Below are positions 54,684-62,850 of a DNA stretch of 64,000 bases, piece after piece. The notes under the pieces are model-generated. The model had not been told where the DNA came from, ran no database searches, and saw only the letters and a list, made by a program, of their open reading frames with translations. The translations under genes were made by a program, and so were the position numbers. Location of the stretch: contig JAKPUX010000074.1 of assembly GCA_029554865.1 (NCBI GenBank), positions 1 through 64,000 of the forward strand, written 5' to 3'. How positions within the stretch are numbered: the first letter of the stretch is position 1; every line of letters begins with the position of its first letter. Source of the stretch: a bacterium (GTDB taxonomy: Bacteria; Zhuqueibacterota; Zhuqueibacteria; Residuimicrobiales; Residuimicrobiaceae).

Positions 54684-55922
54684 ATGAAACGCCCATGGTT
54701 GGTTTTACCCCTCGCCCTCCTGTTTATTCTGTCGGGCTGCTCCCGAGATGCCTCCCCGACCGATCCCCGGGATAATCCGCCCGCCCGTCCACTCACCGCG
54801 CACGAGAGCGCCCTCGCCCGCGACAGCAACGAATTCGGCTGGCGGCTGGTGCAGAGAATGGCCCTGGAAGAGGGGCAAAAAAACAGCTTCATCTCCCCCC
54901 TCAGCGTCACCCTGGCGCTCGCGATGGCCTATAACGGCGCCGGCGGTGAAACCGAGCAAGCCATGCGCACCACCCTCGGATTTCCCGACCTCTCCCGCGA
55001 TGAATTGAATGCCGCCCTCTCCGGGCTCTCCAGCCTGCTGATGGGCCTCGATCCGTCCGTCCAGTTCAGGATCGCCAATGCCATTTGGTACCGTCAGGGA
55101 TTGCAGGTCAAGCCCGATTTCACCGAGCGCAACCGGCTCGCCTACAATGCGACCATTGCCCCCCTGGACTTTAACTCCCCGCAGGCGCCCTCGATCATCA
55201 ACGACTGGGCCAGCAACAAGACCAACGGCCGCATCCCCAGGGTTATCGACACCATCGATCCCGATTTGATGATGCTCCTGCTCAATGCGATCTATTTCAA
55301 GGGAGATTGGACCACCGAATTCGATCCCTCAGAGACCAGGCCGGACCGCTTTTTTCTGGCCGACAGCAGCCAGGCCTCCTGCCAGATGATGCAGCTGACC
55401 GACAACCTGCCCTACTTCGAGAACGAGCTCTTCCAGGCTGTGGATCTGCCCTATGGAGACGGACAGTTCGCCATGGCCCTCCTTCTGCCCAGGACCACTC
55501 TCGAGGACCTGACCAGCCGTCTTGACAATGCGGCCTGGGACGAGTGGCACTCCAGCTTCAGCCGGCAGCGGGGCACCCTCCAGCTTCCCAAATTCAAACT
55601 CTCCTGTGATGTGACTATGAATAACGCCCTCAAAGCCATGGGCATGGCGGTCGCCTTTGACGACCACCGCGCCGATTTTTCCGGAATCAGCACCATGATG
55701 CCGTTGTTTATCAGTTATGTGAAACACTCCTCCTTCGTCCAGGTGGACGAGGAGGGCACCGAAGCCGCCGCCGTGACGGTGGTCGGCGTCGGTACAACCT
55801 CGATCGGCGGACCAGGCGGATTCTTCATGCGCATCGACCGCCCCTTCCTGGTGGTCATTCATGATCACCACAGCCGGACCGCCCTCTTTGTCGGACGTAT
55901 CTATCAACCGGAATGGAATTAG
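54684..55922 (+). CDS. Serpin-family protease inhibitor, lipoprotein
   Basis: The 412-residue product has a lipobox (LSGC, Cys19) and a complete serpin fold: NSFISPLSVTLALAMAYNGA, ANAIWYRQG, LLLNAIYFKGDWTTEF, LPKFKL and the C-terminal DRPFLVVI. The reactive-loop hinge is DEEGTEAAAVTVVG, the form of inhibitory serpins. By hinge counting the P1 residue falls in VGTTS, probably Thr, but this is approximate. AAGGAG precedes the ATG. As an outer-membrane lipoprotein it would block serine or cysteine proteases at the surface or in the periplasm. Confidence 0.93.
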   Translation: MKRPWLVLPLALLFILSGCSRDASPTDPRDNPPARPLTAHESALARDSNEFGWRLVQRMALEEGQKNSFISPLSVTLALAMAYNGAGGETEQAMRTTLGFPDLSRDELNAALSGLSSLLMGLDPSVQFRIANAIWYRQGLQVKPDFTERNRLAYNATIAPLDFNSPQAPSIINDWASNKTNGRIPRVIDTIDPDLMMLLLNAIYFKGDWTTEFDPSETRPDRFFLADSSQASCQMMQLTDNLPYFENELFQAVDLPYGDGQFAMALLLPRTTLEDLTSRLDNAAWDEWHSSFSRQRGTLQLPKFKLSCDVTMNNALKAMGMAVAFDDHRADFSGISTMMPLFISYVKHSSFVQVDEEGTEAAAVTVVGVGTTSIGGPGGFFMRIDRPFLVVIHDHHSRTALFVGRIYQPEWN

Positions 55923-56017
55923 GGCATGATCCGCCCCGGACATGCTCCCCGCTTTTTATCACCGTGCGGCGCAGACAAGGCCAGCCTGAGTTCCGCACCA
56001 ATCCAGGGAGTACTACC

Positions 56018-58759
56018 ATGAAATACGCTCAAAAATCTTTTGCCCTCGTGGCCACCGCAGCGCTGCTCCTTCTGGGCGCAGCGTCCCGGCCGGCGGCCCA
56101 GGACGCGGGCGGCAGCCCCGTCTCAACGATGGAAAAGGGATCCATCAGCGGCCGGATCAGCGGCCTCGACTCCAGCCTCATCGGCATCGCCTCGGTCACC
56201 GCCTGGAGCAACGATCCCTCGATCATGGAGTGGGGCAAAGGCCGCGCCGTGGTCGACAGCCTCTTCTCTTTCCGCATTGACAGCCTCGCCCCCGGCGGCT
56301 ATTATGTCGTCGCCGAGGCCCCGGGCTACCTGCCCCAGTATTACAATGGGGTCGCATACTGGAGCGCAGCCACCCTTGTCACTGTCTATCCCGGACAGGT
56401 GACCGGCGGCCTCACCTTTGAATTAAAGCCGGGCACGCTCGTCCATGGCGGCACCATCAGCGGCCAGGTGACCGGCTCCGATGGCCTGCCGCTGCCTTTT
56501 GTCAATATTATTGCCTCAACCCTCTTTATGCTGGATCCCGAAAAGAGAGATTTTATCGATATCGGCTATGCCTCCAGTGATGAAAACGGCCGCTATACTA
56601 TGGTCAATCTGCCTCCGGACGACTATTACCTCCGGGCCGAGTACTGGAACACCTGGTTTGGCCAAACCCTTTGGTATCCTCAGGCTGACTCCCAGGCGGA
56701 TGCCAGCACGGTGACAGTCAGTGAAAACAGCGAGACCAGCGGCATCGACTTTACTTTCCAGGTGCCATCCAAAGCCGGCCGCATCGCCGGCAGGGTGGTC
56801 GACGCCCTCGGCAATCCTCTCGCCGCTGCCGGAATCCAGGTCATGGCCGCACCGGACCAGAACATCCGCTGGAACTGGATCTGGCTCTACGCCGACACCG
56901 ATGCCGACGGATACTATCAGATCGACCAGGTTCCCCATGGCAGCTATATCGCTTACTGCTGGGCTCAGAACGGCTGGGATTATATTCAGCTCTGGTGGCC
57001 GGACGCCACAACCATGGAGAACGCCAAAATCATCACCATCTCCGATGAGACGCCAGGCTGGCAGGCCGATTTCACCCTGCCCCTGACGCCAGGCACCGCT
57101 GCGCTCGGCGGTCGCGTGGTCAACACTGAAGGCCGCCCCCTGGCCAACGCCTATATTCAGATCACCACGGCGGGAAATGAATACGATTCGGCCGCCGGAC
57201 GCAGTTTTTACGCCTGGGCTTCGACCGACAGCAGCGGCCTCTTCAAGGTCGACCGCCTCTCCCCCGGAAGCTATATCGCCTGCGCGACCTGCTGGGAGGG
57301 TGATAGCTTCGGCCAGGGTTGGTACAAGGATGCCGGCTCCCTCGCGTCGGCGACGCCGATCGTCTTGACAGAGGGCGAAAACCGGACTGACATCGACTTT
57401 GCCCTGCATGTCCACCCCATCTACGGCGCCATCGTTGGCACTGTGACGGACGCTGCCACCGGTCAACCGCTCCCGCGCGCCTATGTGCAAGTCGACTACC
57501 GCCAGGATTCGGCTGATTATGCCATCCGCCGTTTCGCCTGGTGGCCCTACTACCAGATCACCGATGACCAGGGAGCTTTCGTCTTCGAATCCCTGCCCGA
57601 GGGGAGCTACAAGCTCTCGGTCTACACCAACGGCGCCTTCGCCTGGTATCCAGATGCCCTCGTGGAAGAGATGGCCGCCCCGGTGGATGTGGTCGGCGGC
57701 AGAAAGAGCGAAGCCAACTTTGCCCTGACCCTGCGCCAGAGCGGCACCGCCACGATATCGGGCCAGGTGCGTGCGGAGCATGGCTTCGTCGCCACAGAGG
57801 GCGATGCCCGCCCAGGAAATGTCCGGCTTGAGGCCGTCCTCGATGAATATATTCCCGAGATCGCTGTCGTTATGGCCAAGCCCGCGGTGACCATCATGCT
57901 ATGGCCCGATTCCGAGCAGTTCTATACCGCCGTCACCGACCCCGATGGCAGCTATACTCTCAAGGGTCTGCCGGATGGTGAGTATTATCTCTCCAGTTTC
58001 GCTCCTGGCCACATGCTGCAATACTACAAGGAGACCTTCGATCCGGCAGAAGCGGTGCTGGTGAAGGTTGAAGCGGGCCAGGTGATCACCGGCATCGATT
58101 TCACCCTGCGGGCCAATCCCTGGTATTTTATGAAAGAGGGAGACGCCGCCGGCCGCAATGCCTTGAACGCCATCATTTCCGGCACGGTCAATGACGAGAA
58201 CGGCCAGGGCATCGCCGGCGCCGCCGTCTACCTCCTGGACGGCAGCGGCCAGCCGGTCACCTGGGCTACCGCCGACGAAAATGGCCGCTTTGAGATTATG
58301 GGCATCGCCAACGGACCCTATTATCTCCAGGCCGGCAAGCTCGGCTATGCCACGACCTTCAACGGCAATGCCTCCAGCCGCGAGGCCACCACCCCCCTGA
58401 TCGCAGCCAACGGCTTGACCGAGGTGAACATCACCCTGCCGCCGGCACGGAGCACCGGCGTCGATGTCAGGGTCCTTCCCGACAAGGTCGCGCTTCTCGG
58501 CAACTACCCCAATCCCTTCAATCCGGAGACGAGCATCCATTTTTCACTCCCCTCGCCCATGCAGGTCACCCTGGCCATCTATGACAGGCTCGGACGCCGG
58601 GTGCGCCAGCTGCATACAGGCGCCCTGCCGGAAGGCGAGCACCGGCTGCATTGGGACGGCCGCAGCGAGCAGGGGGAGACCATGACCAGCGGGATCTACT
58701 TTTACCGGCTCTCAACTCCAGCCGGCATCCGCACCGGCAAGATGGTGCTGATGAAATAA
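56018..58759 (+). CDS. Surface protein with seven carboxypeptidase-regulatory-like repeats and C-terminal sorting-type domain
   Basis: The 913-residue product has a signal peptide (to about 27) and seven beta-sandwich repeats of 90-120 residues, each opening with a GxISG/GxVxG strand and closing with a LPxGxYYL-like strand (for example GRIAGRVVDALGNPLAAAGI, GSYTLKGLPDGEYYLSS). The last 90 residues hold LLGNYPNPFNPETSIHFSLP, YDRLGRRVRQL and SGIYFYRL, the FlgD-like/type-A sorting domain of FCB secreted proteins. No enzyme motif is seen. ATG 56018 with AGGGAG upstream is chosen; the frame is open further upstream but without a signal peptide. Confidence 0.88.
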   Translation: MKYAQKSFALVATAALLLLGAASRPAAQDAGGSPVSTMEKGSISGRISGLDSSLIGIASVTAWSNDPSIMEWGKGRAVVDSLFSFRIDSLAPGGYYVVAEAPGYLPQYYNGVAYWSAATLVTVYPGQVTGGLTFELKPGTLVHGGTISGQVTGSDGLPLPFVNIIASTLFMLDPEKRDFIDIGYASSDENGRYTMVNLPPDDYYLRAEYWNTWFGQTLWYPQADSQADASTVTVSENSETSGIDFTFQVPSKAGRIAGRVVDALGNPLAAAGIQVMAAPDQNIRWNWIWLYADTDADGYYQIDQVPHGSYIAYCWAQNGWDYIQLWWPDATTMENAKIITISDETPGWQADFTLPLTPGTAALGGRVVNTEGRPLANAYIQITTAGNEYDSAAGRSFYAWASTDSSGLFKVDRLSPGSYIACATCWEGDSFGQGWYKDAGSLASATPIVLTEGENRTDIDFALHVHPIYGAIVGTVTDAATGQPLPRAYVQVDYRQDSADYAIRRFAWWPYYQITDDQGAFVFESLPEGSYKLSVYTNGAFAWYPDALVEEMAAPVDVVGGRKSEANFALTLRQSGTATISGQVRAEHGFVATEGDARPGNVRLEAVLDEYIPEIAVVMAKPAVTIMLWPDSEQFYTAVTDPDGSYTLKGLPDGEYYLSSFAPGHMLQYYKETFDPAEAVLVKVEAGQVITGIDFTLRANPWYFMKEGDAAGRNALNAIISGTVNDENGQGIAGAAVYLLDGSGQPVTWATADENGRFEIMGIANGPYYLQAGKLGYATTFNGNASSREATTPLIAANGLTEVNITLPPARSTGVDVRVLPDKVALLGNYPNPFNPETSIHFSLPSPMQVTLAIYDRLGRRVRQLHTGALPEGEHRLHWDGRSEQGETMTSGIYFYRLSTPAGIRTGKMVLMK

Positions 58760-58772
58760 GGATGAATCCAGT

Positions 58773-58800
58773 ACGCCCCCGCCGGCGCCGGCGGGGGCGT
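58773..58800. terminator. GC-rich palindrome, possible terminator after the repeat protein
   Basis: A perfect 28-bp palindrome (arms ACGCCCCCGCC and GGCGGGGGCGT around GGCGCC) begins 13 bases after the stop. It can form a very stable hairpin, but no T-run follows, so it may act as a Rho-linked or mRNA-stabilising element rather than an intrinsic terminator. Confidence 0.5.
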
Positions 58801-58849
58801 GGCGTGTCGAAAGCCGCTTCTTCATTTTGTCTGGCTCAATGAATAACTC

Positions 58850-58878
58850 TTGTATTCCATCCCTTTTTTATTTACTTT
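58850..58878 (+). promoter_or_regulatory. Predicted promoter TTGTAT-N17-TACTTT for leuC
   Basis: TTGTAT (58850-58855), a 17-bp spacer and TACTTT (58873-58878) precede the leuC ATG by about 46 bases. No leader peptide or T-box-like structure is seen between. Confidence 0.45.
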
Positions 58879-58924
58879 TATTGTAATTAGTCAGCCAAAA
58901 CCACGTAACCGGCAAAGAGGCGGT

Positions 58925-60178
58925 ATGGGAAAGACCTTCGCAGAAAAGGTACTGGGACAAAAAGCGGGCAAGAACGTCGTCCCCGGCGAGATCGTTGAAG
59001 TCAAGCCCGATATTGCCATGAGTCACGACAACACCGCGGCGATTTCCAAAACCTTCAAGGAGATCGGCGTGGCTAAAATCGATGATCCCAACCGGCACGT
59101 CATTGTTCTCGACCATTGTGTGCCGGCAGCCAACGAGAAATTCGCCCAGAACCATAAGGACATCCGCGCCTTTGTGGCCGAGCAGGGCATTCCGAACTTT
59201 TTCGACATCGACCGGGGCATCTGCCACCAGGTTCTGCCGGAGGAGGGCTTTGCCCTGCCCGGCTATCTGATGGTGGGCAGCGATTCCCATTCCACCACCT
59301 ACGGGGCTTTTGGCGCCCTCGCCACCGGCATCGGCCGCAGTGAGATGGCGGTGATTTTTGCCACCGGCAAGATCTGGCTGCGCGTCCCCGAGACCATGAA
59401 GATTATCGTCAAGGGGAGGCTGCCGAAGTGGATTTCATCGAAAGATGTGATGCTTAAAATCATGGGCGATCTCAGCGCCGACGGCGGGCTCTACAAGTCG
59501 GTCTGGTTCACTGGACCCGCCATTGCAGAGATGAGCGTCTCCAGCCGCATGGTGCTGACCAATATGGCGGTCGAATTTGGCGCCAAAAACGGCTATATGG
59601 AGCCGGACGACCAGACCCTCGCCTTCCTCAAGGGGCGGGCGCGCGCGCCCTTCACCGTCGTCACCTCCGATCCGGACGCCGAACTGGAAAGCGTCCACGA
59701 ATTCGATGTCAGCGATCTCGAACCTCTGGTTGCCTGCCCGCACAGTGTGGATAATGTCAAGCCGGTCTCTGCGGTCAAGGGAACCAGGATTGACCAGGTC
59801 TTTTTCGGCTCCTGCACCAACGCGCGCATCGAGGACTTTGAAATCGTCGCCGGCGTCATGAAGGGCAAGAGAGTCCATCCCTCCTGCCGGATGGTGGTCA
59901 TTCCCGCCTCCCGTCAGGTCTTCCTCGAAGCCCTGGCCAAAGGCTACATCCAGATTCTCGGCGAAGCCGGCGCGACCATTGTAAACTCGGGCTGCGGCCC
60001 CTGCATGGGCAACCATGAGGGCATTCTCGCCCCCGGCGAACGCGTCCTGAGCACGTCAAACCGCAATTTCAAGGGCCGTTTCGGCTGCAAGGATTCCGAG
60101 ATCTACCTGTGCAGTCCCCTCACTGCCGCTGCCAGCGCCCTCACCGGCGAGATCAGCGACTTTCGCGAGCATCTATAG
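58925..60178 (+). CDS. leuC: 3-isopropylmalate dehydratase (or homoaconitase) large subunit
   Basis: The 417-residue product has the aconitase-superfamily motifs VIVLDHCVPA, VGSDSHSTTYGAFGALATGIG and the 4Fe-4S ligands in FFGSCTNARIED and NSGCGPCMGNHEG. It is the short LeuC/HacA type that pairs with a separate small subunit, encoded 12 bases downstream. Substrate cannot be fixed from sequence: leucine synthesis is the default, but leuA and leuB are not adjacent, so homoaconitate or a methylmalate analogue remains possible. AAAGAGG precedes the ATG. Confidence 0.88.
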   Translation: MGKTFAEKVLGQKAGKNVVPGEIVEVKPDIAMSHDNTAAISKTFKEIGVAKIDDPNRHVIVLDHCVPAANEKFAQNHKDIRAFVAEQGIPNFFDIDRGICHQVLPEEGFALPGYLMVGSDSHSTTYGAFGALATGIGRSEMAVIFATGKIWLRVPETMKIIVKGRLPKWISSKDVMLKIMGDLSADGGLYKSVWFTGPAIAEMSVSSRMVLTNMAVEFGAKNGYMEPDDQTLAFLKGRARAPFTVVTSDPDAELESVHEFDVSDLEPLVACPHSVDNVKPVSAVKGTRIDQVFFGSCTNARIEDFEIVAGVMKGKRVHPSCRMVVIPASRQVFLEALAKGYIQILGEAGATIVNSGCGPCMGNHEGILAPGERVLSTSNRNFKGRFGCKDSEIYLCSPLTAAASALTGEISDFREHL

Positions 60179-60190
60179 AGGAGAGCAGTA

Positions 60191-60691
60191 ATGGCAAAGA
60201 TTGTCGGCCGGGTCTGGAAATATGGCGATGATGTCAACACCGACGTCATCTTCCCGGGCAAGTACACCTATACCGTAACCGACCCTGCGGAGATGGCCAG
60301 GATCGCCATGGAGGATCTCGACGCGGATTTCGCTAAAAATGTTCAGCCCGACGATATCGTCGTCGCAGGCAAGAACTTTGGCTGCGGAAGTTCACGTGAA
60401 CAGGCTGCTTTTTGTCTCAAATATGCCGGCGTCGGCGCGGTTGTGGCCCGCTCCTTCTCCAGGCTCTACTTCCGCAACTGCATCAATGCCGGCCTGCCGG
60501 CACTGACCCTGCCGGAATCGGCCGACATTTTTGTCGCCGGTGAGAGGATCGAGATCGATCTCAGCGCGGGCACCATCCAATGCCAGGCGGGTCTCTTCCA
60601 TTTTCCTCCTCTTCCGGAGGCGGTCATTGGCATTTTCAATGACGGGGGGCTGATCCCCCACACCCGCAAGGCATTGGGCATCGATTCCTGA
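60191..60691 (+). CDS. leuD: 3-isopropylmalate dehydratase (or homoaconitase) small subunit
   Basis: The 166-residue product forms the swivel domain completing the active site of the large subunit. It has YGDDVNTDVIFPGKYTY, NFGCGSSREQA and ARSFSRLYFRNCINAGLP, the standard LeuD-type-2 pattern. AGGAG lies before the ATG. The msr gene follows after 4 bases. Confidence 0.92.
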   Translation: MAKIVGRVWKYGDDVNTDVIFPGKYTYTVTDPAEMARIAMEDLDADFAKNVQPDDIVVAGKNFGCGSSREQAAFCLKYAGVGAVVARSFSRLYFRNCINAGLPALTLPESADIFVAGERIEIDLSAGTIQCQAGLFHFPPLPEAVIGIFNDGGLIPHTRKALGIDS

Positions 60692-60695
60692 ACCC

Positions 60696-61163
60696 ATGGA
60701 GAAGCACGAAGCCTATAAATGGGCGGCCAAACGGGTGCGCGCCCAGGTCAAACGCCAGGTCGATCCCATCGCCACCCTGGCCAACACCGCCGCCATCCTC
60801 AAGGAGTACTTTCCCTCCTTTTTCTGGGTGGGTTTTTATTTCGTACGGGAGGAGTATCTGCTCCTCGGTCCCTTCCAGGGCCCTCCAGCCTGCGTCAAGC
60901 TCGCACGCAACCAGGGCGTCTGCGCGGCGTCGGCGGAGCGTCAGCAGACCATTTTGGTCCCGGATGTGCACGACTTCCCCGGACATGTGGCCTGCGATGC
61001 CCGCTCCAGGTCCGAGATCGTCGTCCCGGTCCACGATGAGATGGGCACCCTGCGCGCCGTACTCGATGTGGACAGCGAAAGCCTCGCCGCATTCGACGAG
61101 CAGGATGCTGCAGGCCTGCAGACGGTCGCCGGACTCCTGCGCGGGATCTGGACCACTACCTGA
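60696..61163 (+). CDS. msrC: Free methionine-(R)-sulfoxide reductase, GAF domain
   Basis: Reduces free Met-R-sulfoxide in the cytoplasm. The 155-residue product is a single GAF domain with PFQGPPACVKLARNQGVC, VPDVHDFPGHVACDA and SRSEIVVPV. Cys66, Cys76 and Cys100 have spacings of 10 and 24, the same as the three redox cysteines of the E. coli enzyme, so it should be active. It is 4 bases after leuD and likely co-transcribed. Confidence 0.93.
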   Translation: MEKHEAYKWAAKRVRAQVKRQVDPIATLANTAAILKEYFPSFFWVGFYFVREEYLLLGPFQGPPACVKLARNQGVCAASAERQQTILVPDVHDFPGHVACDARSRSEIVVPVHDEMGTLRAVLDVDSESLAAFDEQDAAGLQTVAGLLRGIWTTT

Positions 61164-61283
61164 AAGAGGCACTGCCACGCTGCGCTGATCCGGCGCGCTG
61201 GCTGCGCTCGCGCCGCCACCGGAAATTTCCCGAATCCTGAGGTTCGGCCATCATCAGTTGTGTCTGACTAGGAGGATAATCAG

Positions 61284-61955
61284 ATGTCCAGCAAGAACCT
61301 TTACACATGTGCCGTCATCGCCCTTGGGCTGCTGATTGCAGCGCCGTCCCACGCACAGCGCCGTTCCGGCCCCTCGTGGTCGGCCCCCAAAGGGCTGATT
61401 GGAATCCATGCCGGCTATCTCAATCCCAAGGATCCTGAGGGCGGAATGCTGGCGGGCTGCAGGCTGGGCACGATGGTCGATGAATCGGTCAGCATCGGCA
61501 TTGGATTCGACCTCTGGCACAAGATCTACCGGGACGAAAAAGAGGTGGCCGACGAAACCAGGCCGGACCGCAATACCAAGACCTACATGACCGAGCTCGA
61601 AATCTCCGACTGGGCGATGCCCCTCACCCTCGAAATCGCCGCCAAGGTCCCGCTCGCCAGATATATGGGCTATACCGTGCGCGGCAATATCGGCTATACC
61701 TTTCTCTGGAGCAAATACAGCAATTATTTAGAGAATTCCAGCACCAACCGCCGCTTCGGCGGAATCTGCTGGCAGCTCGGCGCCGGCCTCTATTCCGAAA
61801 TCGGTTCACGCTCCACCCTGGTCGCAGATCTCTTTTACAACAGCAGCGAGGCCAGCAGCGAGGTCACCAAAAGCAAAGCCGGACTGCCGATCTTTGAACG
61901 TGTCGATCTGGCCGGCTTCGGCCTGCGCATCGGCGTGATACTCGACATGCGCTGA
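61284..61955 (+). CDS. Outer-membrane beta-barrel protein of unknown function
   Basis: The 223-residue product has a signal peptide (cleavage near PSHAQ, residue 25) and alternating strands rich in Gly and aromatics (GLIGIHAGYLNPK, VRGNIGYTFLWSKY, FGLRIGVIL) as in OmpW/OmpA-like eight- to ten-stranded barrels. I recognise no named family. AGGAGG lies 8 bases before the ATG. Confidence 0.75.
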   Translation: MSSKNLYTCAVIALGLLIAAPSHAQRRSGPSWSAPKGLIGIHAGYLNPKDPEGGMLAGCRLGTMVDESVSIGIGFDLWHKIYRDEKEVADETRPDRNTKTYMTELEISDWAMPLTLEIAAKVPLARYMGYTVRGNIGYTFLWSKYSNYLENSSTNRRFGGICWQLGAGLYSEIGSRSTLVADLFYNSSEASSEVTKSKAGLPIFERVDLAGFGLRIGVILDMR

Positions 61956-62016
61956 GCCTCCCGGCGGCAGCGTCCGGGCGAAGCGGCCCCTTAACCTTAG
62001 ACCCCTCGCATGGTGT

Positions 62017-62850
62017 ATGGAAAGAAGAGTCTCTTTCGGCTTGAGCCATGGCCTCACCCCCATGGTCCGCAACCTGCTCATCATCAATGCCGCTGTCTAT
62101 GCTCTCCAACTCCCGTGGGCGCACCAGGGAACGGCGTCGCCCCTGCTCCATTGGTTCGCCCTCTGGCCGCCGAGGGTACTCCACCAGTTCGCGCTCTGGC
62201 AAATCCTCACCTACGCCTTTCTCCATGGCGGAATCATCCACATCCTCTTCAATCTTTTCACCCTGTGGATATTCGGATGTGAGGTTGAACGGGTTCTGGG
62301 CGGCAGGAAATTTTTATTCATTTATCTGATCTCCGCGGCCGGGGCGGGCCTGTGTCATCTCCTCTTCAACACCCACAGCCCGGTGCCGGTGATCGGCGCA
62401 TCAGGAGCGATCTACGCCGTCCTCGTCGCCTTTGCCGTGCTCTTCCCGGACCGCGTGATCACCCTGCTCCTCTTTTTTGTCCTCCCGGTCCAGCTCAAGG
62501 CGAAGCATCTGGTGGCCCTGTTCATCGCCATCTCGCTCTTCTCCGGCATTGAGAGCAATATTTTCGGCAACCGGGATGGTGTGGCGCACCTCGCCCATCT
62601 CGGCGGGGCCCTCACGGGATTCCTGCTCCTGCGTGGCGGCCCGATGCTCGACTCCCTGCTCTTCGAGACGCGCAAACGCAGGGAGTGGCGGCACAAGGCT
62701 GAACAAAACCGCTTGCAGGCCCGCCAAAAAGCAGAGCGAGACGAAATCGACCGCCTCCTCGACCGTATCAATGAGGTCGGCTATGAGGCCCTCTCTCGCG
62801 AGGAAAAGAAAACCCTTCTCAAGAACAGCAAAAAAATCAAGGATGGATGA
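62017..62850 (+). CDS. Rhomboid-family intramembrane serine protease
   Basis: The 277-residue product has six membrane helices and the catalytic Ser129 in VIGASGAIYAV with His194 in AHLGGALTG; the HGGIIHILFNLFTLWIFG helix with the oxyanion-side His/Asn is present. A cytoplasmic basic tail of about 70 residues (RKRREWRHKAEQNR to the end) ends in a DUF6576-like segment (LDRINEVGYEALSREEKKTL), common in FCB rhomboids. No ribosome site is obvious at ATG 62017; ATG 62062 is an alternative. Confidence 0.88.
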   Translation: MERRVSFGLSHGLTPMVRNLLIINAAVYALQLPWAHQGTASPLLHWFALWPPRVLHQFALWQILTYAFLHGGIIHILFNLFTLWIFGCEVERVLGGRKFLFIYLISAAGAGLCHLLFNTHSPVPVIGASGAIYAVLVAFAVLFPDRVITLLLFFVLPVQLKAKHLVALFIAISLFSGIESNIFGNRDGVAHLAHLGGALTGFLLLRGGPMLDSLLFETRKRREWRHKAEQNRLQARQKAERDEIDRLLDRINEVGYEALSREEKKTLLKNSKKIKDG

